Part shown: one piece after another, positions 33,784 through 43,173 of the stretch
How positions within the stretch are numbered: position 1 is the first letter of the stretch
Layout: each line of letters starts with the position of its first letter
Program-made: the position numbers and the translations under genes
Notes under the pieces: model-generated
Told to the model about the DNA's origin: nothing
What the model saw: the letters and a program-made list of their open reading frames with translations, nothing else
Database searches by the model: none
Source: an uncultured Paracoccus sp.
GTDB taxonomy: Bacteria > Pseudomonadota > Alphaproteobacteria > Rhodobacterales > Rhodobacteraceae
Assembly: GCF_947487305.1 (NCBI RefSeq)
Contig: NZ_CANKWH010000007.1
Span: forward strand, 1-64,000
Length of the DNA: 64,000 bases
Reading direction: 5' to 3'

Positions 33784-34853
33784 CTGCCATAGAGATTGCT
33801 GTCATGCTTCTTGACGATCTCGGCAAAGCGGCGGGCAAAGCGTTCGTCGGCCTTGGCTTTCTCTTCCAGCACCTTGCGGGCGAAAACCATGTGATCGCCA
33901 TGAGCTTCCAGCATGTCGGCCATCTTGTCATTGGTGGCGGTGCCGATGGCGGCCATGGCGGCCTGCGCCTCCTGATCCGTCCGCACACCGATCTCGTTGA
34001 TGCGATGGGCCACGTCCTGCTGCTGCGCGGTTTTCAGCGACTTGGTCAGCGCGTCATACAGCACGACCCGTTGGCGGGTGTCGGTTTGCAGCTTGTTGAT
34101 CAGCACCATCTGCGTCGCGGCCTGGTTCTGCAGGCTATCCACCCAGGTCTTGCCGGCCTCGATGTAACGCTCCAGCGTCTGCGACTTGGCCAGCGCCACC
34201 TGTTCGTCCTGCACCAGCGCGTTGTGATCCTTGTTGGCATTGGCCAACTCGGTCTCCAGCCGCGTGCGGTCGCTGGCGTCGGTGGTGGTCGAGATCTTGT
34301 TCTCCAGCTCGATCAGCTGCGGGTCCATCGCCTTGATCTTCTCGCGCAGCGCCTCGAGCGTGCCGACGGTTGCCTCGCGCTCCTCCAGCGTGCCGGTCAG
34401 GTTCGCTTCGACCTTGGCCTTCTGGTCGTTCAGCAGGTCCAGTTGTCCCTGCAGCAGCCGGGTGATGGTGTCGGACTTGGAGATCAGGTCCTGCAGCTTG
34501 TCGTCGATGCTGGCATCGCGCAGACGCTCCTGCCGCATCGCCTCGGACTTGCCGCTGGCAAAGATGCCGACAAAGCTTTCCCAGCCCGTCTTCGACCGCA
34601 GCGCCTCGAAATCCTGCGAGAAGCCCGCCGTCACGTCATCGAGCCCCATGATCAGCTCGGCGATATTGGCGTTCATCGCCTCGGTATGGGCATGGACATC
34701 CTGCAGCGTCGCATTGGCCACGTCGATGGGCAGGCTGGCCACGTCGGCCCTAGCCGACGCGCGGTCCAGCGCCTCGGTCATCTGGGCGATCTTGCCCTGC
34801 GCCGCTGCCACCTGCTTCTGGCTTTCGGTAATCTGTTGTTCCAGCGATGCCAT
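33780..34853 (-). CDS. Coiled-coil protein, TelA-like in character
   Basis: 357 aa, almost wholly helical, with heptad-rich stretches (about 1-50, 110-260 and 280-345). It has no signal peptide or membrane span. Overall character (long helices, LERYIEAGKTWVDSLQ near 225, then QTDTRQRVVLYDALTKSL) recalls TelA/toxic-anion-resistance proteins, but that is an impression, not a motif match. A strong GGGGGG-AAGG ribosome site precedes the start at 34853. It is the promoter-proximal gene of the uncharacterised cluster and probably its structural scaffold. Confidence 0.75.
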   Translation of the reverse strand: MASLEQQITESQKQVAAAQGKIAQMTEALDRASARADVASLPIDVANATLQDVHAHTEAMNANIAELIMGLDDVTAGFSQDFEALRSKTGWESFVGIFASGKSEAMRQERLRDASIDDKLQDLISKSDTITRLLQGQLDLLNDQKAKVEANLTGTLEEREATVGTLEALREKIKAMDPQLIELENKISTTTDASDRTRLETELANANKDHNALVQDEQVALAKSQTLERYIEAGKTWVDSLQNQAATQMVLINKLQTDTRQRVVLYDALTKSLKTAQQQDVAHRINEIGVRTDQEAQAAMAAIGTATNDKMADMLEAHGDHMVFARKVLEEKAKADERFARRFAEIVKKHDSNLYGS

Positions 34854-34983
34854 CGCCTTCCCCCCTGATATGTTCGTTGGGAAAGATGTTAGGGCGAACG
34901 CCCGCCAGTGCAAGTGGATGCGCGGGAAACCGCGCCGAATTTGGCCGTTGTCAGCGCCGAACCGGCTGCCTAACCTGCACGTC

Positions 34984-36252
34984 ATGGACGACTTGACCCG
35001 ATCAGTTCAGAACCGCCGCGAGGCGCTGATCCGCCTGACGCAGGATCTGATCCGCATCCCGACGCTGAACCCGCCCGGCCGGCGCTATCGCGACATCTGC
35101 GACTATCTCGAGGCGCGGATGGCACCGCAGGGCTGGGACTGCCAGTTGATCCGCGCCCATGGCACACCGGGCGACAGCGCCGATTTCCCGCGCTGGAATT
35201 TTGTCGCCCGGCGCAAGGGAACGCGGCCCGGCGACTGCGTGCATTTCAACAGCCATCACGATGTCGTCGAGGTCGGCCATGGCTGGACCCGCGATCCCTT
35301 CGGCGGCGAGCTGGATGGCGACCGCATCTATGGCCGGGGCGCCTGCGACATGAAGGGCGGGCTGGCGGCCAGCATCATCGCCGCCGAGGCCTTCGTGGCG
35401 GCAAACCCCGATCATGCCGGCAGCATCGAGATCAGCGCCACGGCGGACGAGGAAACCGGCGGCTATGGCGGCGTGGCCTACCTGGCCGAACAGGGCGCCT
35501 TCGCCGATGTGGATCACGTCATCATCCCCGAACCGCTGCACAAGGACCGCATTTGCCTTGGTCATCGCGGCGTCTGGTGGGCCGAGATCGAGACGCAGGG
35601 CCGCATCGCCCACGGCTCGATGCCCTTCCTTGGCGACTGCGCCGTGCGCCACATGGGCGCGGTGCTGGACGAGATGGAAGCGACGCTGTGGCCGCTGCTG
35701 GCCGGCAAGCACACCGAGATGCCGGTGATCCCCGAAGGCGCGCGATCCTCGACGATGAACATCAACTCGATCCATGGCGGCGCGGTGGAGCAGCCGGAAG
35801 GCTTTACGGGACTGCCTGCCCCCTGCGTGCCCGACCGCTGCCGCATCGTGATCGACCGACGCTTCCTGATCGAGGAGGACCTGGCCGAGGTGAAGGCCGA
35901 GGTCACAGCCCTTCTGGAAAAGGTCAAGGCGCGACGGCCCAGCTTTGCCTATGAAATCCGGGATCTTTTCGAGGTCATCCCCTCGATGACCGAAAAGGAC
36001 GCCCCGGTGGTGCGCACCACCGCCGCCGCGATCGAGCGGGTGCTGGGGCGCGAGGCCGGCTATGTCGTCTCGCCCGGCACCTATGACCAGAAACATATCG
36101 ACCGCATCGGCAAGCTGAAGAACTGCATCGCCTATGGCCCCGGCGTGCTGGACCTTGCCCATCAGCCCGATGAATGGGTCGGCGTCGGTGACATGATCGA
36201 CAGCGCCAAGGTCATGGCGCTGGTTCTGGACGATCTGCTTTCAGGTAAGTGA
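34984..36252 (+). CDS. M20-family metallopeptidase (ArgE/DapE type)
   Basis: 422 aa. Metal ligands are visible in the order expected for the family: HHD in FNSHHDVVEVG (91-93), the bridging aspartate in GRGACDMKGG (D122), and the general-base pair in TADEETGG (E156/E157). A dimerisation lid occupies about 195-310. It hydrolyses N-acylated amino acids or related amides; ArgE-, DapE- and carboxypeptidase-like specificities cannot be separated by eye. It is divergent from the coiled-coil gene with about 130 bp between. Confidence 0.87.
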   Translation: MDDLTRSVQNRREALIRLTQDLIRIPTLNPPGRRYRDICDYLEARMAPQGWDCQLIRAHGTPGDSADFPRWNFVARRKGTRPGDCVHFNSHHDVVEVGHGWTRDPFGGELDGDRIYGRGACDMKGGLAASIIAAEAFVAANPDHAGSIEISATADEETGGYGGVAYLAEQGAFADVDHVIIPEPLHKDRICLGHRGVWWAEIETQGRIAHGSMPFLGDCAVRHMGAVLDEMEATLWPLLAGKHTEMPVIPEGARSSTMNINSIHGGAVEQPEGFTGLPAPCVPDRCRIVIDRRFLIEEDLAEVKAEVTALLEKVKARRPSFAYEIRDLFEVIPSMTEKDAPVVRTTAAAIERVLGREAGYVVSPGTYDQKHIDRIGKLKNCIAYGPGVLDLAHQPDEWVGVGDMIDSAKVMALVLDDLLSGK

Positions 36253-36331
36253 AACCTTACCAATACCCGCTGAACGATATTTATTTCAGCACGCCCTTTC
36301 GATAAACTGTTGGAATCTCGCAAAATGACGG

Positions 36332-38527
36332 ATGGTCGTTTTGAAAAAGACCCTGCTGTTGATCGTTCACGGCATTGGCGAACAGGCGCCCGGTGAAACC
36401 ATCGACGCCCTGACCGGCGGCGCGGTGCAGGAACTGGGTCTGCCCGGCCCGATCGAGGGCCGCACCGAGATGATCGCCGAGAAGGTCGAGGGCAGCGAGC
36501 TGCTGAAGCTCTTCCCCTGCACCATCCGCCGCACCACGGTTCCGGCGACCGCTGCCAACAAGCTACCGGAAGATCAGGAGATTCTGGCCGGCGAGGTCTA
36601 TTGGTCGGACCTGTCGCGCGCGCCGAAAGGCTCACTCGACACGGCCTTCGACCTGCTGCGGACGATTTTGGCCCTTGGTTATCTGGCGCTGGAAAATGTC
36701 GATGACAGCGCTGCCGAGGTCAGCCCCTGGTCGCGCCGCGCGGTCTATCTGTTCGTCTGGATCTTCTTCGCCCTGATCGCGCCCTTCAACGCGCTTCTGT
36801 TCATCGCCTCGATCTCGCTTCTGGTCGATCCTTTCGTGGTCCAGATCGGCAACGGTCCGGGGCAATTGCCGGGCGCGCTACTGATCGCCGCAATGGGCGG
36901 AGTGGTCGCGCTCTGTTGCCTCTTCTGGCGCGCGATGATCCGCAGCCCGCAAAGCTCCTATATGGTACGGGCCTTCGTCGCGGGTCTTGGCGGCTTGTCT
37001 GCAATGGCTGCGCTGGCGGCGCTCCTGGTCTGGCTGATGCCCGACGCGCCTTGGATCGAGGCAATGCGGCAGGCCTCGTGCCGGTCGATCGAGATGACCA
37101 GTTGCTGGTCGCTCGACCATCAGGACATCGCAATGTTCGCCTGGGGGGCAACGCTGCTGATGGGGGCCATCTGGCTCGGCGCCGTGGCGATCCTCTTGGC
37201 GCTGTTCGTCACCTCGACCCTGACCGATCTGGGGCTGAGGCGAACGCTGTTGGTTTTCGGCCTGCCGGTGTTGCTGATCGTCGCCGCGCAGGGCGCCCCG
37301 GCGGGCAGCCGGGACTGGCTGCTGGTCGCCCTGGGAACATTGGCGGCGCTGGTGCTGATCCCGCCGGCCCGGCGCCGTCTGATCCGCACGGCCAACCGCA
37401 TCACCGTGTTCTTCAGCCAGCGCCGGCTGATCTATCTGTCGCTCTGCAATGCCATGCTGATCCTGTGGATGCTGATCACCTCGGCGCTCTGGGCACTGTT
37501 CTCGGGCGTGGTGCAGAAGCTGGACGGCGAGGAGGGTGGCAAGACCCTGCTGGCCCAAGTCTATGCGGATTATTCGGGTCTGCTGCTCAGCACCATGGCC
37601 TATATCATGATCGCGGTGGCCGCGTTGGTGCTGGTCGGGGTGGTGCCGCTGATGATCCGGCGCATCCGGCGCGGGCAGCTGGCGCAGGAGCAGCCGACGG
37701 TGCTGGACATCTGGTGCGGGCGGCTGATCCTGAACCCGGTGCTGAACCAGCTGCTGTTCGTGCTGATCCTGTGGATTGCCTTCGGCGGGCTGTTCCAGGC
37801 CAGCAAGACCACGATGGATGTCGTCGGCATCCCCTATTACGAATGGAATACCGACACGCTGATCGGCCGCCTGAGCAGCTTTCACGATCGGATCACCGCG
37901 CTGAACGTGCTGGCCGTCGCTGTCACTGCCTTTCTGGGCCTCGCCATCTATCGCGGCGCGTCCTTCATCGCGGCGGCCCTTGGCGTGGCGCGCGACATCT
38001 CGGTCTATTCGACCCGGACGCTGGCCGGAAAGCCCGGCCCCGGCAGCGACAGCCATTATGCACAGCGCGAGCGCATCCTTGCCCGCTTCCGACTGGTGCA
38101 TGACCACCTGGCCCGGCAGATGGACTATGACCGGCTGATCGTGGTGTCGCATTCGCAAGGCACGGTTATCGCGGCGCAGTCGCTGGCCGAGGGGGTGTTT
38201 CCCGACCGGCCGCGCTTCCTGCTGACCATGGGCTCGCCGCTGACCCATATCTACGGCCAGTATTTCGCCAAGGGCTTCGGGCTGGACCCGCTGGCCGGGC
38301 GGCTGGCGCGCTGGATCAACATCTATCGCTGCGATGATTTCGTCGGCACGCAGGTCCGCGTGCAGGGCGGGCTGGTTGAGAATCTGCGCGTCGGCCCGAA
38401 CGGCCATACCGGCTACTGGACCGACCGCAATGTCTGGTCGGCGCTGCGCGGCGCATTGACCCGGACCGACACCCCCGGGAACACCGTTTCCGACAGGGAT
38501 TCCCCCAAGCCGCCGCTTGTGGCATGA
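36332..38527 (+). CDS. Membrane protein with split alpha/beta-hydrolase domain
   Basis: 731 aa. A hydrolase-type first strand and oxyanion loop (LLLIVHGIGE, 8-17) start the protein. About 400 residues follow with eight to ten membrane helices (about 135-165, 180-200, 215-235, 270-295, 305-345, 365-390, 415-440, 470-490, 525-550). The nucleophile elbow appears only then: VVSHSQGT with S608, followed by candidate acid D668/D669 (RCDDFVG) and H692 (GPNGHTGYW). Triad order fits the fold, so the membrane region looks like an insertion. It could be a lipase, thioesterase or signalling hydrolase. Its stop overlaps an upstream in-frame ATG of ftsB. Confidence 0.7.
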   Translation: MVVLKKTLLLIVHGIGEQAPGETIDALTGGAVQELGLPGPIEGRTEMIAEKVEGSELLKLFPCTIRRTTVPATAANKLPEDQEILAGEVYWSDLSRAPKGSLDTAFDLLRTILALGYLALENVDDSAAEVSPWSRRAVYLFVWIFFALIAPFNALLFIASISLLVDPFVVQIGNGPGQLPGALLIAAMGGVVALCCLFWRAMIRSPQSSYMVRAFVAGLGGLSAMAALAALLVWLMPDAPWIEAMRQASCRSIEMTSCWSLDHQDIAMFAWGATLLMGAIWLGAVAILLALFVTSTLTDLGLRRTLLVFGLPVLLIVAAQGAPAGSRDWLLVALGTLAALVLIPPARRRLIRTANRITVFFSQRRLIYLSLCNAMLILWMLITSALWALFSGVVQKLDGEEGGKTLLAQVYADYSGLLLSTMAYIMIAVAALVLVGVVPLMIRRIRRGQLAQEQPTVLDIWCGRLILNPVLNQLLFVLILWIAFGGLFQASKTTMDVVGIPYYEWNTDTLIGRLSSFHDRITALNVLAVAVTAFLGLAIYRGASFIAAALGVARDISVYSTRTLAGKPGPGSDSHYAQRERILARFRLVHDHLARQMDYDRLIVVSHSQGTVIAAQSLAEGVFPDRPRFLLTMGSPLTHIYGQYFAKGFGLDPLAGRLARWINIYRCDDFVGTQVRVQGGLVENLRVGPNGHTGYWTDRNVWSALRGALTRTDTPGNTVSDRDSPKPPLVA

Positions 38528-38556
38528 TGCCGGAAAAATACGGGCAGTCAAAAACC

Positions 38557-38850
38557 ATGTCTCAGCGTTTCTCGATCAGTTCGGCGGTGCTTTTCGTGCT
38601 GGCCGCCGGCCTTTGCCTCTATTTCGCCTTTGCCGCCGTGCAGGGCCCTTCGGGCATCCTGCGCCGGGTGCAGCTTGAGGCGGAAACGGCCGATCTGATG
38701 ACCGAGCGGCAGGCCCTGGCCGAGGAATCGGCGCAGATGCAGAACCTGACCCGCCGCCTGTCGGATGACTACCTCGATCTCGACCTTCTGGACGAGCGTG
38801 CGCGGGCTGTTCTGGGCCTGATCCGCGCCGACGAAGCCGTGTTGCGCTGA
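38557..38850 (+). CDS. ftsB: Septum formation initiator FtsB/DivIC family
   Basis: 97 aa. One N-terminal membrane helix (about 8-28) is followed by a short leucine-zipper coiled coil and LTRRLSDDYLDLDLLDERAR, the conserved alphaproteobacterial FtsB-like end. It joins FtsL/FtsQ in the divisome and is commonly found directly before pdhA in this group, as here. The start at 38557 is preferred because relatives begin just before the membrane helix; no clear ribosome site is seen for it or for the ATG at 38524. Confidence 0.85.
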   Translation: MSQRFSISSAVLFVLAAGLCLYFAFAAVQGPSGILRRVQLEAETADLMTERQALAEESAQMQNLTRRLSDDYLDLDLLDERARAVLGLIRADEAVLR

Positions 38851-39009
38851 CCGCGAAACAGGCAGTTTTCTCCCCGCTTCACCACCTCCGGGCGATTTTC
38901 GCCACCGGGCAATTCGCCATGCGTTTGACGGATTGCACCCCCCCACGCGATCGTCTACGGATAGTTTAACGCTGAACTAATTCCGACCTAAGCACGAGTG
39001 GGGGACCGA

Positions 39010-40056
39010 ATGGCCAGGAAAGCTACAGCCGCCAAGCCCGCAGCATCATCGACGAAAGCCGCCGCACCGGCCAAAGGCAAGTCGAACACTTCCAAGGAAG
39101 AGCTGCTTCAATATTACCGTGACATGCTGCTGATCCGCCGCTTCGAAGAGAAGGCTGGCCAGCTTTACGGCATGGGTCAGATCGGCGGCTTCTGCCACCT
39201 TTACATCGGGCAGGAAGCGGTCGTCGTCGGCCTCGAGGCCGCGGCGGAAGAGGGCGACAAGCGCATCACCTCGTATCGCGACCACGGCCACATGCTGGCC
39301 TGCGGCATGGAAGCACGCGGCGTGATGGCCGAGCTGACCGGTCGCGAAGGCGGCTATTCGCGCGGCAAGGGCGGCTCGATGCACATGTTCAGTCGCGAGA
39401 AGCATTTCTACGGCGGCCACGGCATCGTGGCGGCGCAGGTGCCGCTGGGGGCGGGCTTGGCCTTCGCCGACAAGTATCTGGGCAATGGTCGCGTGACCTT
39501 CACCTATTTCGGTGACGGCGCCGCCAACCAGGGTCAGGTCTACGAGACCTACAACATGGCCGAGCTTTGGGATCTTCCGGTGATCTTCGTGATCGAGAAC
39601 AACCAGTATGCCATGGGCATGTCGGTCAAGCGTTCGACGAAATCCACCACCTTCTTCGGCCGTGGCGAAGCCTTTGGCATCCCGGGCGAGCAGGTCGACG
39701 GCATGGACGTGCTGGCGGTCAAGGCAGCGGGCGAGAAGGCCGTGGCCCACTGCCGCGCGGGCAAAGGGCCCTATATCCTCGAGGTCATGACCTATCGCTA
39801 TCGCGGCCACTCGATGTCAGACCCAGCCAAGTACCGGACGCGCGAAGAGGTGCAGAAGATGCGCGACGAGCGCGACCCGATCGAGCATGTGCGCACCATG
39901 CTGTTGGACGGCAAGCACGCTTCGGAAGACGACCTGAAGGCCATCGACAAGGAAATCAAGGATATCGTCAACGACTCGGCCAAGTTCGCCGCTGAAAGCC
40001 CGGAACCGGCGCTGGAAGAACTCTGGACCGACATCTACGCCGGCGAGAAAGCCTGA
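39010..40056 (+). CDS. pdhA: Pyruvate dehydrogenase E1 component, alpha subunit
   Basis: 348 aa. An Ala/Lys-rich N-terminal extension precedes the E1-alpha fold. The thiamine diphosphate motif is GDGAANQGQVYE through VIENN (about 168-200), and the phosphorylation-loop region YRYRGHSMSDPAKYR lies near 263-277. It decarboxylates pyruvate with PdhB and passes the acetyl group to E2. GGGGGACC lies just before the ATG; an in-frame GTG at 38998 is less likely. It is the first gene of pdhA-pdhB-pdhC. Confidence 0.96.
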   Translation: MARKATAAKPAASSTKAAAPAKGKSNTSKEELLQYYRDMLLIRRFEEKAGQLYGMGQIGGFCHLYIGQEAVVVGLEAAAEEGDKRITSYRDHGHMLACGMEARGVMAELTGREGGYSRGKGGSMHMFSREKHFYGGHGIVAAQVPLGAGLAFADKYLGNGRVTFTYFGDGAANQGQVYETYNMAELWDLPVIFVIENNQYAMGMSVKRSTKSTTFFGRGEAFGIPGEQVDGMDVLAVKAAGEKAVAHCRAGKGPYILEVMTYRYRGHSMSDPAKYRTREEVQKMRDERDPIEHVRTMLLDGKHASEDDLKAIDKEIKDIVNDSAKFAAESPEPALEELWTDIYAGEKA

Positions 40057-40071
40057 GGGAGGGACAAGACC

Positions 40072-41454
40072 ATGGCAACCGAGATTTTGATGCCCGCCCT
40101 GTCGCCGACCATGGAGGAAGGCACACTGGCGAAATGGCTGAAGAAAGAAGGCGATGCGGTGAAATCCGGCGACATTCTCGCCGAGATCGAGACCGACAAG
40201 GCGACGATGGAATTCGAAGCGGTGGATGAAGGCATCCTCGGCAAGATCCTGATCGCCGAAGGCACCGAGGGCGTGAAGGTGAATACCCCTATCGCGGTGA
40301 TGGTCGAGGAAGGCGAAAGCGTCTCCGACACCCCCGCCGCCGCTGCCCCTGCCGCCGCGCCCGCTGCCGTCTCGACCGAGTCGGAAAGCACCCCCGCCAC
40401 GGTGGCCGCCCAGGCTGCTCCTGCCCCCGCCATGCCGCGCGATGTCTCGCCCGACTGGCCCGAGGGCACCAAGATGAAGACCATGACCGTGCGCGAGGCT
40501 CTGCGCGAGGCCATGGACGAGGAAATGGCCCGCGACGAAACCGTCTTCCTGATGGGGGAAGAGGTCGGCGAGTATCAGGGCGCCTACAAGATCTCGCAGG
40601 GTCTTCTTGAGAAGTATGGTCCGAAGCGCGTGGTCGACACGCCGATTTCCGAGATCGGCTTCGCCGGCATCGGCACCGGCGCCGCTCTGGGTGGCCTGCG
40701 CCCGATCGTCGAGTTCATGACCTTCAACTTCGCCATGCAGGGCATGGACCACATCATCAACTCGGCGGCCAAGACGCTCTACATGTCCGGCGGGCAGATG
40801 GGTTGCCCCATCGTCTTCCGCGGCCCGAACGGCGCCGCCGCCCGGGTGGGCGCCCAACACAGCCAGGACTATGCCGCCTGGTATGCGCAGGTGCCCGGCC
40901 TCAAGGTGGTGATGCCCTATACGGCGGCTGACGCGAAGGGCCTGATGAAGACGGCCATCCGCGACCCGAACCCGGTGATCTTCCTTGAAAACGAGATCAT
41001 GTATGGCCGCAGCTTCGAAGTCCCCGATCTCGAGGATTTCACCATCCCCTTCGGCAAGGCCCGCATCGCCCGCCAGGGCAGCGACGTGACCATCGTCAGC
41101 TTCGGCATCGGCATGACCCATGCGCTGGCTGCGGCGGAAACGCTGGCCGCCGAGGGTATCGAGGCCGAGGTGATCGACCTGCGCACCCTGCGCCCGATGG
41201 ACACGGCCACGGTGATCGAATCGGTCAAGAAGACCAATCGCTGCGTCACCGTCGAGGAAGGCTGGCCCGTGGCGAGCATCGGCAACCACATCTCGGCCGT
41301 GCTGATGGAGAACGCCTTCGACTACCTCGATGCGCCGGTCATCAACTGCACCGGCAAGGATGTGCCGATGCCCTATGCGGCCAATCTGGAAAAGCTGGCC
41401 CTCATCACCGCGCCCGAGGTTGTCGCGGCGGTGAAGAAAGTCACCTACAAGTAA
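40072..41454 (+). CDS. pdhB: Pyruvate dehydrogenase E1 beta subunit with N-terminal lipoyl domain
   Basis: 460 aa. Residues 1-80 form a lipoyl domain with target lysine K43 in ETDKATMEF. An Ala/Pro-rich linker (to about 135) precedes the E1-beta catalytic domain ([18 protein letters not shown] onward; [26 protein letters not shown] split around residues 240-265). A lipoyl domain on E1-beta is known in alphaproteobacteria and absent from most other groups. Its first 48 residues nearly match PdhC. It starts 15 bp after pdhA. Confidence 0.96.
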   Translation: MATEILMPALSPTMEEGTLAKWLKKEGDAVKSGDILAEIETDKATMEFEAVDEGILGKILIAEGTEGVKVNTPIAVMVEEGESVSDTPAAAAPAAAPAAVSTESESTPATVAAQAAPAPAMPRDVSPDWPEGTKMKTMTVREALREAMDEEMARDETVFLMGEEVGEYQGAYKISQGLLEKYGPKRVVDTPISEIGFAGIGTGAALGGLRPIVEFMTFNFAMQGMDHIINSAAKTLYMSGGQMGCPIVFRGPNGAAARVGAQHSQDYAAWYAQVPGLKVVMPYTAADAKGLMKTAIRDPNPVIFLENEIMYGRSFEVPDLEDFTIPFGKARIARQGSDVTIVSFGIGMTHALAAAETLAAEGIEAEVIDLRTLRPMDTATVIESVKKTNRCVTVEEGWPVASIGNHISAVLMENAFDYLDAPVINCTGKDVPMPYAANLEKLALITAPEVVAAVKKVTYK

Positions 41455-41466
41455 GGAGAACGCGAG

Positions 41467-42777
41467 ATGCCGACAGAAATCCTGATGCCCGCGCTGTCTC
41501 CGACGATGGAGGAAGGCACGCTGGCCAAATGGCTGGTGAAAGAGGGCGACGAGGTCAAATCCGGGGATATCCTGGCCGAGATCGAGACCGACAAGGCGAC
41601 GATGGAATTCGAAGCCGTCGATGAAGGCAAGGTGGGCAAGATCCTCATCGCCGAAGGCACGGCGGGGGTGAAGGTGAACACCGCCATCGCCATCCTGCTG
41701 GAAGAGGGCGAAAGCGCCGCCGATATCGGCAGCGCCCCGGCTGCGGCACCTGCCGCGCCCGCTGCTGCTGCTCCGGCCGCTGCTGCCCCTGCGGCCGCTG
41801 CTGCACCCGCCCCTGCCCCGGCTGCCCCCAAGGCGGCTGACGGCGGTCGGGTCTTTGCCTCGCCGCTGGCCCGTCGCATCGCGGCGGAAAAGGGCGTGGA
41901 TCTGGCCGGGATCAAGGGTTCCGGCCCGAATGGCCGGATCGTTCGCGCCGATGTCGAGGGTGCCAAGCCCGGCGCCGCCCCGGCCCCTGCCGCTGCTGCC
42001 GCCGCCCCTGCGGCTGCCGCCCCGGCTGCGGCTGCTGCCGCGCCGGCCGGTCCTTCGGCGGAAGCGATCCTCAAGATCTATGCCGACCGCCCGACCGAAG
42101 AGGTCAAGCTCGACGGGATGCGCCGCACCATCGCCGCGCGCCTGACCGAGGCCAAGTCGACCATCCCGCATTTCTACCTGCGCCGCTCGGCCAAGCTGGA
42201 TGCGCTGATGAAGTTCCGCGCCGACCTGAACAAGCAGCTGGAAGGCCGCAAGGTCAAGCTGTCGGTCAACGACTTCATCATCAAGGCCTGCGCGCTGGCC
42301 CTGCAAGAGGTGCCGGATGCCAATGCGGTCTGGGCCGGCGACCGGATCCTGAAGCTGAAACCCTCGGATGTCGCGGTTGCCGTCGCCATTGAGGGCGGTC
42401 TGTTCACCCCGGTCCTGAAGGACGCGCAGCAGAAGACGCTGTCGGCCCTCTCCACCGAGATGAAGGACCTGGCCAACCGCGCCAAGACCAAGAAGCTGGC
42501 CCCGCATGAATATCAGGGCGGCAGCTTCGCGATCTCGAACCTCGGCATGTTCGGGATCGAGAATTTCGACGCGGTCATCAACCCGCCGCATGGCGCGATC
42601 CTTGCCGTCGGCGCCGGTATCCAAACCCCGGTCGTCGAGAATGGCGAGGTGGTGATTCGCAACGTCATGTCGATGACGCTGTCGGTCGATCACCGGGTCA
42701 TCGACGGGGCGCTTGGCGCGCAATTGCTGGAAGCCATCGTCAACCATCTGGAACATCCGATGGGTATGCTGGCCTGA
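41467..42777 (+). CDS. pdhC: Dihydrolipoamide acetyltransferase (E2) of pyruvate dehydrogenase
   Basis: 436 aa. A single lipoyl domain (K43 in ETDKATMEF) is followed by an Ala/Pro linker, a peripheral subunit-binding domain (about 135-170, [20 protein letters not shown]), a second Ala-rich linker and the catalytic acetyltransferase domain (from about 210). The active-site DHRVIDG lies near residue 408. It forms the core of the complex and transfers acetyl groups to CoA. Lipoamide dehydrogenase (E3) is not encoded next to it. A strong terminator follows. Confidence 0.96.
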   Translation: MPTEILMPALSPTMEEGTLAKWLVKEGDEVKSGDILAEIETDKATMEFEAVDEGKVGKILIAEGTAGVKVNTAIAILLEEGESAADIGSAPAAAPAAPAAAAPAAAAPAAAAAPAPAPAAPKAADGGRVFASPLARRIAAEKGVDLAGIKGSGPNGRIVRADVEGAKPGAAPAPAAAAAAPAAAAPAAAAAAPAGPSAEAILKIYADRPTEEVKLDGMRRTIAARLTEAKSTIPHFYLRRSAKLDALMKFRADLNKQLEGRKVKLSVNDFIIKACALALQEVPDANAVWAGDRILKLKPSDVAVAVAIEGGLFTPVLKDAQQKTLSALSTEMKDLANRAKTKKLAPHEYQGGSFAISNLGMFGIENFDAVINPPHGAILAVGAGIQTPVVENGEVVIRNVMSMTLSVDHRVIDGALGAQLLEAIVNHLEHPMGMLA

Positions 42778-42837
42778 TCTGGTCGATCCGCATTCGCACC
42801 ACCCGAGTCTGCGGGAAACCGTACCGGAGCACCAACC

Positions 42838-42863
42838 AACCGGCGCAATCTTGCGCCGGTTTT
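42838..42863 (+). terminator. Intrinsic terminator of pdh operon
   Basis: AACCGGCGCA (42838-42847) pairs perfectly with TGCGCCGGTT (42852-42861) around a 4-base loop, followed by a short T run, 60 bp after the pdhC stop. Confidence 0.8.
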
Positions 42864-43105
42864 GGTAATTGGGGGTCCATGACGCAGAGGGACTCGGTAC
42901 CGGGTTCGACGCTGGCAGCCAGGATCTTGTCTTCCCGACCGCCCGGCGGGCCGCATCATCTGGCTTCTGGTCGACGAAGGATCGGAGATCACCTGCAATC
43001 TTCTGGTTCAGTGGCACGCCCGATCAAACCTTGACGCTACCGACGAGTCCCAAGACGGCTCGTCATGCGAAGGCAACCTCCGAAGGCGTCAACGATGAAC
43101 GGCCC

Positions 43106-43157
43106 CTTCATCTTGGCCCAAATTTCCCGCAGGGGGTCCGGGGGACGCGACGTCCCC
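43106..43157 (+). repeat. Dispersed intergenic repeat, copy 1
   Basis: Begins CTTCATCTTGGC, then an A/T-rich AAATTTCC, then two G runs separated by a short spacer and a closing CGTCCCC that can pair with the G run. The same layout occurs in reverse at 52804-52858. It lies between convergent genes. It could act as a terminator-like or mobile palindromic element. Confidence 0.55.
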
Positions 43158-43173
43158 AGGTCTCACCGCACCC

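Larger units (their letters stand above)
42778..43173. other. Intergenic region after pdhC: terminator plus dispersed repeat
   Basis: Nearly 400 bp between the convergent pdhC and RND genes. It contains the terminator at 42838-42863, a weak dyad GACGAG/CTCGTC (43042-43064) and a repeat copy at 43106-43157. Reading frames here show no recognisable protein, and the middle (about 42870-43040) holds nothing I can identify. Confidence 0.5.

Noticed and set aside
34231..34983. Upstream extension of the M20 peptidase frame by 250 codons
   Set aside because: It is the antisense of the coiled-coil gene; the ATG at 34984 gives normal family length.
39817..43017. 1066-codon minus-strand open frame over pdhB/pdhC with Gly/Arg-rich stretches
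   Set aside because: The apparent repeats are the reverse of the Ala/Pro linkers and lipoyl domains of pdhB and pdhC.
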